Positions 20,720 through 32,600 of a stretch of DNA of 64,000 bases are shown here, piece after piece. Location of the stretch: the NCBI GenBank assembly GCA_029204225.1, contig MU832650.1, forward strand, positions 1 through 64,000. Reading direction: 5' to 3'. A model generated the notes under the pieces. The model ran no database searches. It was not told the DNA's origin and saw only the letters and a list, made by a program, of their open reading frames with translations. How positions within the stretch are numbered: the first letter of the stretch is position 1; each line of letters begins with the position of its first letter. Source of the DNA: Diphasiastrum complanatum. Lineage: Eukaryota > Streptophyta > Lycopodiopsida > Lycopodiales > Lycopodiaceae. The translations under genes were made by a program, and so were the position numbers.

Positions 20720-21130
20720 GTAATTAGAAAACAATTTTCAATCCATGTTGCAATTGCACGTAGAATACATTGTGCACAAGGTCACCTCTAATCTATGCGT
20801 GAGCTTGAAGATGAGGCACACTTCATACTTTGATGCCCAGTTTATTATAAGATCTGTGATCCATATTATTGTCTTTATCGGGATGGTCTGCATACACTTA
20901 CCAATTTTTTCTCTTATCCTGGGTGTTTCGGGCTTCTTATCCATGAGATTCTTTTACTTCGTCAGTCAATTTTGCCTTTGCACGATCATATGGGCATAGA
21001 CTCTAAGTAGTTGCTAGTTACGAGATACTTTCAGACCCGAGCCCGTGATGAGAATTTAGATGATGATATTGACATACATGTCCCACCACGGAACAAAACT
21101 CATCACAGTTGCAGACAGTTAGTATAGCCT
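20720..21130 (+). mobile_element. LINE-like 3' fragment, second copy
   Basis: The translation ELEDEAHFIL, a stop, then CPVYY and PYYCLYRDGLHTL is parallel to 90-230 near the window start. The following TRARDENLDDDIDIHVPPRN parallels 340-400. The zinc-binding H-x4-C is still readable. Internal stops are present. It lies directly between the Helitron remnant and a gypsy gag fragment. Confidence 0.55.
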
Positions 21131-21234
21131 TCATCTCGACGTACTGTTCAGCGAACACTTTAAACCTAGTTTACTCGATCTCTCTTCTTCACCTGTCCCG
21201 GGTTGTGGGCATCCCTGTTTTTTCCTAGTCATCA

Positions 21235-22508
21235 GTCCTACCTGGCCATGGTTGTGGACTCTCGCAATCAGCTTTGGAAGTCACAAATGGAGTTGCTTAA
21301 CCAGCAACACCAAGTGCAAATGGAGAAACTCACCAAAGAGTTTCAAAATACCTTGAAGTCTATCCAAAGTTCTATGTTGGGTTAGCTACCCAGTAGACAG
21401 GTAAATCATAGACGCGAGAATATCTGGTGCCCTCATTGCAGGGGTGCACATACTAGCAACAAAAATCCTAGTGACCCGCTCCTGATAATAACCTAATACA
21501 ATGTGACATTTGTGATGTTTTGGGACACACGTCATTTTATTGCTACTATACCCAAGGTACAATTATCAAGAACAACAGGGGGACATCATCAGCCTCCTAG
21601 ACCTCAATTTGTTTTCCAACCTCCACCAAATCAATATCATCTGCGAAACAATCCACCCATTCATATTCAAGAGCTACCTAGGCAAAACACATCACCATAC
21701 CTGCCTCAATCAACGCTCTTAGGTCCATCTCCTAGGAGACCACCCAAAAACGGAAATCACCAAAATAGACCAAATAATTCAAATTCATTTTGTTGATCAC
21801 TCATTTGATGCTTCATACCACACCGACAACACATACCAAACTGGAAATTATGCGCCTTATCAAGAAGACACCTCATGTTCCCGTCCAGGAGATGAGTGTA
21901 CAAACCATCAAGACAATTCAGAAATGCTAGCCATCCAAGATGGCTACGCAATTGCCCAAGGGCCTATGAGCAACATTTGTTTCATCTGTGGTGAAACAGG
22001 CCACTTTATGGTTGATTGTAAAGTAAAATTCCAATACCATGTCGAATGCCCTGACTATGTTAGAAAACACAATTTTAGGGATTGTCCAAAAGAACCGAAT
22101 AGGATCCTACCTATGCGTCATGTCTGTTGAGAACATGTTAGGTTCATCACTTGAGCATAACACCAAGCTCAACATCAGCACACCAACTTAGACAACCCTG
22201 TTGACCATATTATAGAAATACCTCAAATTCTTCTGAATCTGATGAATATCGATATTGCTAAGGGGAATAGCATCACTTTACTTATGCTCTATAAGGACTA
22301 TCCAGCAGTATCCGCTATCTTAGATAGTGGATCAGGCGTAAACATTATGGATTTGTCACTAGCAAAGTCATGGGATTTCATCCAATTAGATCTCCCATGC
22401 TACAAGTTGCGCATGACTTTGAATATCGGTGTTGCTAAGGGGAATAGATCACTTTACCTATGCTCTATAAGGACTAGACTTAGAATAACAGTGTGCCAAT
22501 CTATATAA
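21235..22508 (+). pseudogene. Ty3/gypsy gag-protease remnant
   Basis: 21250-21380 gives a coiled-coil stretch QMEKLTKEFQNTLKSIQSSM, then after a stop NIWCPHCRGAHTSN, a Pro/Gln-rich linker, and a CCHC knuckle CFICGETGHFMVDC at about 21978-22019. 22242-22508 carries a protease motif AILDSGSGVNIM. The same signature series (LTxxFQ, then IWCP) occurs on the minus strand at 33145-33510 and on the plus strand at 59500-59640, so this is one gypsy lineage. Stops break it into at least three pieces and no reverse transcriptase follows. Confidence 0.7.
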
Positions 22509-22690
22509 GTAATCCTGCCTCTTGTCGAGTGCAAGGATCTTATTACTCCTATCAATAATTAAACATTTCATATTCTCCATATAGGCTTTAGTAGGATTTG
22601 TATTTTCTGGAGTGTAAATCGATACAATGTTTTGACCACCAACATTTGGAAATGGGGCTACCATATAAGACAGCCGATATAAACACTCGA

Positions 22691-23275
22691 CTAGTCCAGA
22701 GCAGAGAAAATGTTCATGCCTTTCCAATGCTTTGCTCTTTTTTTGTGAGATGGCTTGCACATCACATAATTTTTTGAGCATTTTCCACTGTCGCCAAAAC
22801 ACAATTTCAGGAACGTAAATTTGTTGTGCACATAGGCACTTATATCGTTTGGCTCCTCTGCATTATATAGAACAAATAGTACGAGCTGTAGATTTTGAAC
22901 TAAAACATTGCCTTGTCTCAAGTGGGTGCCGTTCTCGTAATATCCTTCAAAAACTGAACATCGTATGTCACGCATTGCCATTAGGCTCCCTTTGACTCCT
23001 TTGATGCTTTTCTCCAAGAATAGAACAATGACATATAATTTGTGTTGTGTCATTACAGTTGTCAAGCAGTGCGCCACCATTGACACGATAAAGCTCGAAC
23101 TCAAAGATTCTATGTAGTCAAATATGTACAAAGTCAGGACGATCCCAAAGAGATAGAGGAACATATATGAAATTTGACTCCTTTGTGCCACAACAGATGG
23201 CTTATGCACCTTTGGAGGTTTTGACTTTACAAAACAATCTTCATCCATCGTTAGAGTTGCTTGTACCCTTGTCAA
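22691..23275 (-). CDS. Unrecognised reading frame of 194 codons
   Basis: An open minus-strand frame beginning MTRVQATLTMDEDCFVKSK, with hydrophobic stretches at about residues 35-55 (FLYLFGIVLTLYIF) and 60-75, and a C-terminal basic part. It is not an obvious retrotransposon frame and its neighbours are unrelated debris. Length alone is only weak support. It could be an exon captured by the nearby Helitron, or chance. Confidence 0.25.
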   Translation of the reverse strand: MTRVQATLTMDEDCFVKSKPPKVHKPSVVAQRSQISYMFLYLFGIVLTLYIFDYIESLSSSFIVSMVAHCLTTVMTQHKLYVIVLFLEKSIKGVKGSLMAMRDIRCSVFEGYYENGTHLRQGNVLVQNLQLVLFVLYNAEEPNDISAYVHNKFTFLKLCFGDSGKCSKNYVMCKPSHKKRAKHWKGMNIFSALD

Positions 23276-23371
23276 TCCTTGCGCTTTCTATATGTCTTTC
23301 CTTCACCTTATGTACACCGTAATGGACCATAATGCGATCCTAAACGGTCCTAAACATATTAAGATACATAA

Positions 23372-25627
23372 CTAGTAATGAGTGCCCCTCTTGTGCCATA
23401 CCTCTTGCATTGACAATTCCTCATTTGCCATACATCCAACTTGGTTCGCAACAACACAAGCATCAAGTTTGAACACTTTACCTTGCTTCTTCCCTTTTGC
23501 AATCAATCCATCCTCCTTCTTGATCAAACAGGCATCACAAACAAACTCCACTTTGAATCCCTTGTCAAGCATTTGACTCACACTAAGAAGATTCTTAGTG
23601 ATAGATGGAATGAACAAAACATCCTTCAAATTCACATTCCTATTAGTAGAGGGAAATAGAAACTGCGCCAATCCCTTTGATTGCACACTCACCATCATTG
23701 CCCATATATATCACCATCTTGTCACCTTCAAATGCCATCACTGATGAATAATACTCCTCATATGTGATGTAGCTCCACTATCAATCCACCAAGGATCAAT
23801 ATCTCCTTGATTAGCCAACAAACAAGATGACATAACAAAATCATCATTTGAATTTTGTTCATCAACACCATCTTCATCAAGAGTTAGATTGGTTTGCTTC
23901 TCACCTTCATCTCTCTTCTTTTTGAAGCAATCACCTGCAAAATGCCCTTTGTCTCCACAATAGAATCATTTTAACTTGGATCTATCTTTCTTCTTGCCAA
24001 CAAAAGTAGAAGGCTCACCTTGATCTTGACCCTTTGACCACTTGCTTTTGCCTTTGGCTCCTTAGCGTTAGGACCCTAGATGTAGACTTGAACTCATAAA
24101 CCTTTTTCAAAGATTCCAAAGCCTCAGTTGATGTTGTGCACTTACCAAATTTTCCTTGAGAAGTTCATTAGTCACATTCATCTTGATAACATGCAAAGCT
24201 TTCTTTGCCCTCTCAATGGATCTTGTGGTGCCAGAGGTCTCTCCTCCACACCTACAACAATATCCATCAAATCATTCATCTCAAGCAAAGATTCCATTCT
24301 CACTTTCCAAGTAGAATAATTTGTTGAGGTAAGCCTATCATTGCCTTCCAATATGAAGCCACTTGAGGTTGCCATGTTGAAATGATCTGATCTTCTCTTT
24401 GAATCTATTCCAATGCAATAAGCACTTCCTTGAAGAAAAACAATTGAAACTCAAGAAGAAATTACAAAGATATGGAAACAATCTAGCCTCTCCTTTTTCT
24501 CTCTCTAGCAAATCCTAGCACATAGAATCTTGATTTCTTGATCACAATAGATCTAAACACAATATGATGAACTTTTGACAACACCTAAGATTGAAACACG
24601 CTCTTGAAAAATCCTAGCAACTTAAAATCAAGAGATCCTATCAAATTTAGGGTTTCACCAAAAATACCAAATATTGAATCAAGCAAAATCGATATGCAAA
24701 AGCTAGAATCTAGGTATCTCATCTGATAGAATGTACCATCCACAATCATGAGCAATCTTTATCTCCACATTCTAGTAAGTGGTTTTAAAAACTAGCCATT
24801 CACAAGTAATTTGACCTAAAATGATAATTAGACCACAAAGATCCACTTTCTGTACTTGAAAATGCAAGATTTGATCTAGAAACACCTCCAAATCCACATA
24901 GAATCTATGGTGCCCTCAAATCCACCTCTATATATGGTATAAACACCAACTTTGGTCTGAAACATGCTCTGATACCATGTGAAAATTACAGATCCAAAAC
25001 ACATGTAGTGGATCAACAAGATCTTGGCCAAATTTTGATGTACATCTATTTTTATCTACAAGATAGAAATCATCACTTTTAGCATGCTAGAATTGCATAA
25101 ATCACTACGATCTGAGCATAAGCATGAAAATACAGTATGGTACTATCCATGTCCATAAAAAAGCAGTAAGGTACTATCCTTCTCACTTGTGGAATCAAGA
25201 TCTATCATAAAATCAACAATCTACACATAGAAACTCAAGATATCAAGAGAGAAACACATGAGATGGATGAAACACAAAAGATGAGTTTCCCACAAAGAAA
25301 GAAACTTTGATGATTTTTTCTCCATGCAGGTACAAATATTTATAGCTTTCAAAATTTCATTTGGCCACTTGCCCCAAACTTGACGTAATTTGGAAACTTC
25401 TAGATCCTTCATCAAAAACCTAGAAATTCTAGCCTGGATGCAATGTACCAAAATTAGCCAATTAGGATGGGTCCAAATCCGACCTCATGCACTTATCTAC
25501 TTGACAAAAATAGTACAAACACTATTTAGGCCTTTATTGACAAATATGAAACTATTTCTAAGTTGAGATTTCATTTTGGCCTCCTAAAGTGCCAATAAAC
25601 CAACAAACTAGTTGACAATTTTTCACA
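23372..25627 (-). mobile_element. 5' end of a Ty1/copia element (LTR, leader, gag, protease), truncated
   Basis: In minus orientation: a 5' LTR at 24978-25627 with inverted ends TGTGAAAAATT...AATTTTCACA, a primer-binding site TGGTATCAGAGC at 24966-24977, and a leader. Gag starts at 24375 (MATSSGFILEGNDRLTSTNY). A damaged CCHC knuckle follows (FYCGDKGHFAGDC, first Cys lost), then protease WWIDSGATSHM and a pre-integrase region (23372-23698) that stops at EVWHKR. Everything from the integrase onward is missing. The frame is broken several times. The LTR outer end cuts an older copia reverse-transcriptase fragment at 25628, so this insertion is the younger of the two. Confidence 0.78.
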
Positions 25628-25836
25628 ATCCTGCTGCTGTACCACACACATGGTGCTTGTTTGGGACCGCAAAGTGCTTTTATCAAGCGACATACTTTAT
25701 GCTCTTGTCCTTTCATTACAAAGCCTTTAGGTTGATCCATAAACATGTTATGTACCATAACGGTATGCCCTTCAGTGACGGCCTCGCAAGGGGCATGACA
25801 CAAGTTTGTGGTGTTATCGACATGTTCTGGTGCCAC
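25628..25836 (-). pseudogene. Ty1/copia reverse-transcriptase fragment
   Basis: The minus strand reads MFMDQPKGFVMKGQEHKVC followed by LIKALCGPKQAPCVWYSSR, the block just ahead of the catalytic YVDD in copia reverse transcriptases. It is interrupted by the LTR ending at 25627. The rest of its element is not visible here. Confidence 0.72.
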
Positions 25837-26897
25837 GTGTCACCATCCTAGGTGGTCACGTGTCGTCGGCAGGACCATGCTTGATGGGACCCACTATGTT
25901 ATACCTATATAGTAGTGGGGCTTCCCTTTTGCCATTCACTCAGTCTACCCGAGAGTTGGTGGATGGAGGGCACGAGCATTAGCCAAGATGTATCTCCAAG
26001 CCAATCAGATGTGTGTAGAGAGAGCCAAGGGCAATGGCTAGTGGTATGGGACACCAGTTATCGCAAGAGGCTTGATTAGGCATGTGATGTCGATAGCTTC
26101 AATGCATGGGGGTGGGTCAGTAGTGACCCTATAGATGGGCGGTTACAGTGCGTCGTCACTAGTATGGGGTGTGTGTCAACCTCCAAGGCAATCGGAGATT
26201 CATGGGGTTTGTAACATTTGGTATCAAAGCAACCAATTCCCTTTCTAGGTGCACACGCTCCCTTTATCGTTTTTGCAATTTGGTATTCCTTTATATGGAA
26301 TGTGGTTGTTTGGTTTTTTTTATAACCTTTGTACAAGTTAATTCTTGAGAGAATTGGATTATGGGTGGAAGCCTAGTTTCTTCTTATTTTACAGTCCACT
26401 TTGGCTTTGTTCACATTCAAACCTTTAATTTTTGATTTTATAAGAACAAGGTTTTGGTTAGCTCAAAGTCTTTCTTTGATACTTTAAGCTTAATAAGATT
26501 ATATCTGCTAAGGAATATTTTTTCTTATGGCTTTGAAATGTTATTGAAAATTCTTTTTAAACTCTATGTTTAAGAAAAAAGAATTTTTTTTTATTTACTT
26601 TAATCCCTCTATTAGTTCTTTCTGATTTTCTTTAAAGAAGTGGTTCGGACTTTTGGGCCAGCGTACTACATGGCTTTGCGGGCAGGCCTCCGATACGAAT
26701 CAGGGAGTGGATGCTTCTTCCCTAGCTTTATCAAAGTCACATAGGTTACCTTACAAGAGATCTACATAAAGGGCAAGTAAGTTGTTTCAACTTGTGCATT
26801 CAGATATTCATGGTGTTACTACAATTACCAATGGAGTTGCTAAAATGTATGTGACTTTTATTGATGATTTTAGTAGATTGAGTAGCTTGATTAAATA
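25837..26897 (+). mobile_element. Decayed LTR element: LTR-like region, primer site, integrase fragment
   Basis: TGGTATCAAAGC at 26219-26230 is one base from the usual initiator tRNA-Met primer site and follows ...GTAACATT, a plausible LTR end. The upstream region contains two CACGTG boxes and a TATA-like CTATATAGTAG near 25904-25914, consistent with a promoter-bearing LTR. About 26707-26897 reads LFQLVHSDIHGVTT and YVTFIDDFSRL, the N-terminal part of a copia integrase with the first catalytic Asp. Orientation agrees, but gag and protease are missing, so linking the two parts is inference. Confidence 0.5.
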
Positions 26898-28465
26898 ATT
26901 TAAAGATAGGTTAGTCTGACTAGAATAAATACTTGTAATAGAAATGGCAAATGCATCATTCTCTTCTCATTTTTGAGTTCTTGTCTTCTGCTCTTGTGAG
27001 TGGTTATGTTATTAGCATTTTTTGTTTTCAGGTCAAGCAATGTTCTGAGTTCATTGAAACTCTGTTTCTGCTGATTCTGTATGGCAGCAGGCTGCTGCAA
27101 CTTTTGGCATTGAATGCTATAACATATTTCTTTGGTGGTTGTCCTGATAAGTTATCCTTATTTGCAGTATTTTATTTGATTGGAGAAGTAGAATGTGCTG
27201 TAAGGTTCTGTTTTGTTTGTTGGTTATCCTGATTCGCCATCTTCAGACCATGTTCAGTATTGTGAGAGTGAATTGGAATGGGGTAAAAGATCTATGTAAT
27301 TCCGCATCATTTGGATCAATCCTTGAAAAAAATTTGTGATTGTACTTGTCTGTTTCATTAAAAAATTTTACAGCCAGACCATCTTTGATGTCTTGGGGAT
27401 CTGGTGAGAAGCTCCAGGAAACTCCAGATTGGGCTAGAAGATTTGTTTTCAACATTAATAAAACATCTTCTTCCTAACGATGATCAGTTGCAATAAAGAT
27501 CGATCCGTGATGACAATTTCTTGCAATCTCAAGTAGTCAGAGAACAAACAACACATGACATTGAGTCGTGACTTTCTGTGATATTGTACTGCAAAATTGC
27601 TTTCCTTAGTAGAAACATGTGCACAAGTTAGCTGTTTTCAACTAGATGGATTAAGGGCTAAGAGGCAATCTCAATTCCATGGCCTCCCTCTTGACCTCTT
27701 TTACTTGATTTCCTCCCTGGGCTAGTTGCATCCTATACAAGTTTCATATGTCTGAGTTTTCTTGTTCATTTGAATTCCGCAATTTGGTTGAAACTAAGTC
27801 GAATGCTGCATTAATTTTATGAACGTAGATTAGCAATGACTGACTACAGTCTGGAGGATTGTAGGAGCGATTCAGTTGGCAGTGTCCAACGGTCGCATCT
27901 GAACTCATTTCTTCTCATTAGTGGCATGCAGAGCATATCACGATTCTCTTCTTATCAGGGATTTGATCCCAAATTTGTTCAAGATCAAAATCTGTACTGT
28001 TTAGACGTGTGGGCATCTCTGAACCAGCATTTAAAATCTCATATTCATTGGATCACTGTAATTCCATCTGGTGTCAGTTTGATGTAATTTTGGTGCAAAT
28101 CCTAGGATAAGCTCCGAGATCATTTACCATTAATTAGTTTTGAATTTGTTTTATGAGAAGTAATTAATCTAGGCTGATTTTAGACCTTCTTAAAGTGGAA
28201 ACTAGGTCTTGAAAGTACATCAAAGTGAAAGAGAGAGATAGAGTCAGTTATTGTCCAAAAATAGCCAAGATTGGTAAGATTTGCTTGAGAGTAGTTTTCA
28301 CTTCATCTTATCTTCATTCCAGCTTTGTGAGGGAGTGATAGAACTGTGATTACAAGTCCATATGTTGGATTAGAAGTCAACATTTGAGTGAAACATTGCA
28401 AGTTAGAAACCTTTGTGAGTTTCAGGTTCAAACAAATCTATATCTTGTGTGTAGAATCTTACTAG
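26898..28465. other. Unassigned stretch
   Basis: AT-rich. Two protein-like frames stand out without a name: minus 27243-27455 (WSFSPDPQDIKDGLAVKFF) and plus 27836-28087 (MTDYSLEDCRSDSVGSVQRS). Neither has a recognisable domain; they could be orphan exons or chance. Confidence 0.25.
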
Positions 28466-28469
28466 TAAG

Positions 28470-29625
28470 ATGGGATCTGTTGGAGCATACCTTCTATAAG
28501 CTAGTGAGAGATTAAATTCTACCAATTATGTTATTTGGAAGTAAGATGGAGTCACTCATGGTGCTCCAGGATCTCTATGAATTTCTGATTGATGAGGAAG
28601 ATGAACTTCTAGGTGCACAGGAGTTAGCTAAATACAAAAGAAAATCTAGGCTTGCACTTCAGTGTGTGAAGATGAATGTAAGCAATGATTTATTGAGAGA
28701 AGTATCAGCTTGTACCAGTGCTAAAGAGGCTTGGGAATCTCTAAGATCAATCTATGAGTCTAGTAACACTTCAAGGGTTCTCATGCTTAGGAATCAGATT
28801 CTGCAAAGCATGAAGAGAGTGCATAGGTTTATGTGCTCAGAATCAAGTCTCTCAATAGGGAGTTAGCTTCCATATAGTGACTCGGTTTTGCAGGTGACAA
28901 AGTAGATAGAAGATCAACAAATGCTTTTGCCACCTTTCTATGTGATGGAGTAGTATCATGGCTTTCCAAAAAGCAAGATACCATCTTCCTATCTTCCACA
29001 AAATCCGAATACAAGGCCTTGACATCAACATGCAAGGAGGTCTTGTGGCTCAAAAAGCTATTGGTGGAGTTTCATGTCATGGAGGAGGAAATTCCTATCA
29101 TCTATTGTGACAACCAATCAGCCCAATCACTTGTAACTAATCCTACATTCCATGCAAGGAGCAAACACATCGAGATTGCTCATCATTTCGTGAGGGAGAA
29201 AGTGCAAGCCAAAGAGATCAAGCTCCAACATGTGCCATCATCAAGTTGCTTGGCTGATTTGTTTACTAAATCTTTACTTAAAGATTCATTTGTCAAGCTT
29301 AGATCTTCAATTAGAGTTATTGATAAAAGCATTGTGATTTCCAAGGCTAGATTTGAGGAGGAGTGTGAAAAATTGTTTACATTGGCAAATCTAGCCATGT
29401 AGAATATTGTACATTTTGTCAATATTGTTTGTTGGTTACTTGAATGGCCAAAGTGCCACTTGTACATTCACACCTAAAGTAGGTTACCACGAGTCAAGAG
29501 GAGTGGTTGTGTCCATTTGGTAGTGATTCCTACTTTGTAGGATCTAGTCCATGATTTATGATGAGATTTGTACCTACCATGCACCTACCAAGCATGACTC
29601 TTGGATCTAGGCTAGGGTTTTCACA
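28470..29625 (+). mobile_element. Ty1/copia element with large internal deletion (gag start, RNase H end, 3' LTR)
   Basis: The gag starts at 28470 (MGSVGAYLL, then a stop and a frameshift) and continues 28545-28866 with KMNVSNDLLREVSACTSAKE, closely similar to the gag of the intact copia element. At about 28900 it jumps to RNase H (VVSWLSKKQ, ALTSTCKEVLW, YCDNQSAQ, HVPSSSCLADLFTKSL), ending at 29402. Protease, integrase and reverse transcriptase are deleted. A purine tract GAGGAGGAG precedes a 262-bp sequence at 29364-29625 with ends TGTGAAAA...TTTTCACA, the probable 3' LTR. Its first bases match the LTR at 24978-25627, so both belong to one family. Confidence 0.75.
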
Positions 29626-29680
29626 TTAGGACAAGAAAGTTGAGTCTACTTCCTTATTACATGCTGGATTTTCACCTAAC

Positions 29681-32600
29681 TTAGCAAAGGAAGTGTCTTT
29701 TACTATGTATTCTCATTCTCCATAGTGAGGAGATAGAAACTTTTTGGAGCCTCAAGGAGAAACTTGAGTTTTCTCTCATTGTATGGTGATTGCTTTTGAT
29801 TCCAATGAAACCCAGCTTTGGCACATTCTCCCAGAAGATAATGGCAAAACTTTTGAACCGCATATACCATTGCCAAGGCTTCACGTTCGGTAGTGGTATA
29901 ATTGACTTCATCAGGTATCAATTGTCTACTAAGAAAACTGATTGGGTAATCCTTTTTGAATTCTCCCGGTTGGGTGAGCACTCTCCAATGGCATACTTGG
30001 ATACATCAATATGCACATGGAATTCTTTAGAACAATCAGGAGCCCGAAGGATAGGTGCATTGGTAAGGGCTTCTTTGAGTTGATGAAATGCGATGCGTTG
30101 TTCATCTGTCCATTTGGGAACTACAACTACTTTGTATATTAAGCGTGCTTTGTTAGCGAAATTGAGAATAAAGCACCGATAGTAGTTGGCGTGGTCAAGG
30201 AAAGAGTAAACTTCGTGTATCGTACACGGTTCCGGTAGATTTTGAATGATAAGGATCTTTTTGGGGTCAGTGGCAATGCCATTTTCAGAAAATAATATGT
30301 CCTAACACAATACCATGTGTTACCCAGATCTGACATTTTTCAGAATTAAGGAGATGCCGAAGCATTGACATTGGATAAAAACAAATTTGGGCACAGACAG
30401 ATGGCGTGTTTCTTCTTAATGTGCACCTAAATCGTCCAAGTAAACCTCTAGGGTATCGCTCATCTGCTGAGAAAAGGCCGCTTGCATAACACGTTGGAAG
30501 GTGCTAGGGGCATTGTAGAGACCAAAAGGCATGACTTTCCAGCAGAAGGTTCCCTATTCTGTGGCAAAAGCAGTTTTATGTTGATCTTCTTCAGCAATTT
30601 GGATCATATTGTATTCGCTAAAGCCATCTAAGAAGGAGTAAGCTTCACCTCTTGCTAAATTTTCTAAGATGGATTCTCCGAAAGGTAATGGAAAATGTCG
30701 ACACAGATGCGGAGTTTCTCATTTTTTTTGGGAACAATGACAATTGGGGAGACCCACTCAGTATGCTCAATTTCATACATAAATCTCACATCTAAGAGAC
30801 GTTGTAATTCTTCTTTGGTCTTGGCCTTATAAATTGGATTGCATCTGTATGGACGACTAGCAGTTGGCCTCGCACCCGGTTTAAGCGGGATACGATGCAT
30901 AACTACTTGGGTTGAGACGCCTTTCATGTCTTTATAGGTCCATGCAAAGACATGTCGATATTTTCGTAGGTGCTTTTCAAGCCATCTGCGTTGTTCGCAA
31001 TTGAGATGAGTTCCGACGTGGACAATATATTCGTTGGTTTCATTTGGCTCACTCAAAGAAAGAGTGATGGTTCGTGCAGGGCCTTCGTAGGACGAATTAC
31101 CATTTGGCTCACATTGAGCTTGGGGTAATTGGATTGTGACATCATCAATTGTATAGTCCTTAAAGTATGCAGGCCTTTGTCTTTCACCTGTCGAGTTGGG
31201 CCGAGATGGTGATTGGGAACATTCGGGGGTTGATGTAGGAACAGAGGCAATATCGGAAACTTCCCTAACAATTGAGAGGTCGCCAGGCGTTTGAATTTGA
31301 AGCGGTTTTTTAATCTTCTCTTTCATAGCATGGCCACGTGGTTGAGGCTTTGGCTGTGGGGTGATGTGTGGATGAGGGATGGGTGGTACATCATGGAGGA
31401 CCTCATCATCAATTTGAAAAATGGTCGCCTCCTCACAGAGATCCCATGGATAGTGTGGGCATTTGGCACAGTAGAATTTTGTATTAGGCTTTTCAATTGT
31501 AACCTTGGCAACCGGTTCCACCTTGGAAGCATGTTGCGGATAGGCCCTAAGTGGAAGTGCCTCCATGTAATTGAGGATCTGAATATCAGAAATGTCCAAA
31601 TCTTATGGGCAATTCTGAATTCGTAAGACATTCTCATCATCGATGAATAAATCTTCTGATTCATTAGTAGGTAGCCATGCAATATTTAGTAACTCATCAT
31701 TGTGTGGAAGGATATCAATAAAATTGATATAGATGATAAGTGTATTAAGATCAGGTAATTGGTCGTGATCGATTGAGAGTGGAGATGTACAATTATCCTG
31801 ATGCTGAGCACAGTAATTGGCATTCACACAATCAATGGTAGCTAGATTGTGACTCCAGTTTATGATATCAGTAGATTTAGCATAATGACCTTTTTCGTGG
31901 CTGGACTAGTATGGTTCAAACACTGAGTTGGTGGTCGAGGACCCTTCGTCATGGATGCGTGCAGGTTTTAGTTTGCCCGTTGAATCAATGGTGACAGAAC
32001 TGTCACGATTTCCAAGAGTGACTCGGCCTTTGCTCCAATCATGAATGACTCATGCATTGGTGAGCCACAAACGACCAAGTAGTAATTCATATGAATAGGC
32101 ATTATTGGGAATATCAAGTACTACTAGATCGACAGAAAACTTGAGACCTCCTAGTTTGATCGGCACTTGTGGAAGGAAACCGATAGGTCGGACCACACTT
32201 TGATCAGCCATCCGAAGCTGACAAGTGGGTTTGGCCAGCTTGTCTCTCAGATTCCATTCTATCATGAGGGATGTGGAAATGATATTGACACCGAAGCCAC
32301 CATCGAGTATCGTTAAAACTTCACGTGATTGGTGGCAATTCGTCAGGACTGGTGGTGTTATTGGATTGGATCTGGCATGCTTCTAGAGAACGTGAAAATG
32401 AAGAGTGACATTGGCTTGTAGTAAATCTCCCCAGACTTCGGTACCTTCAAGGGTTTTGCTTTCAAAAGGCTTGTGAGGTACTTTATGGAAAGTGGAAGAT
32501 TGTTGGTCGGCATTGCGGATTTGCTTGTGATACTGATGATGCAGCTGAATTTCTTCAGATGGGTGAGGGTAAACTATCGGGGTTGAATCTTTACTTGGAG

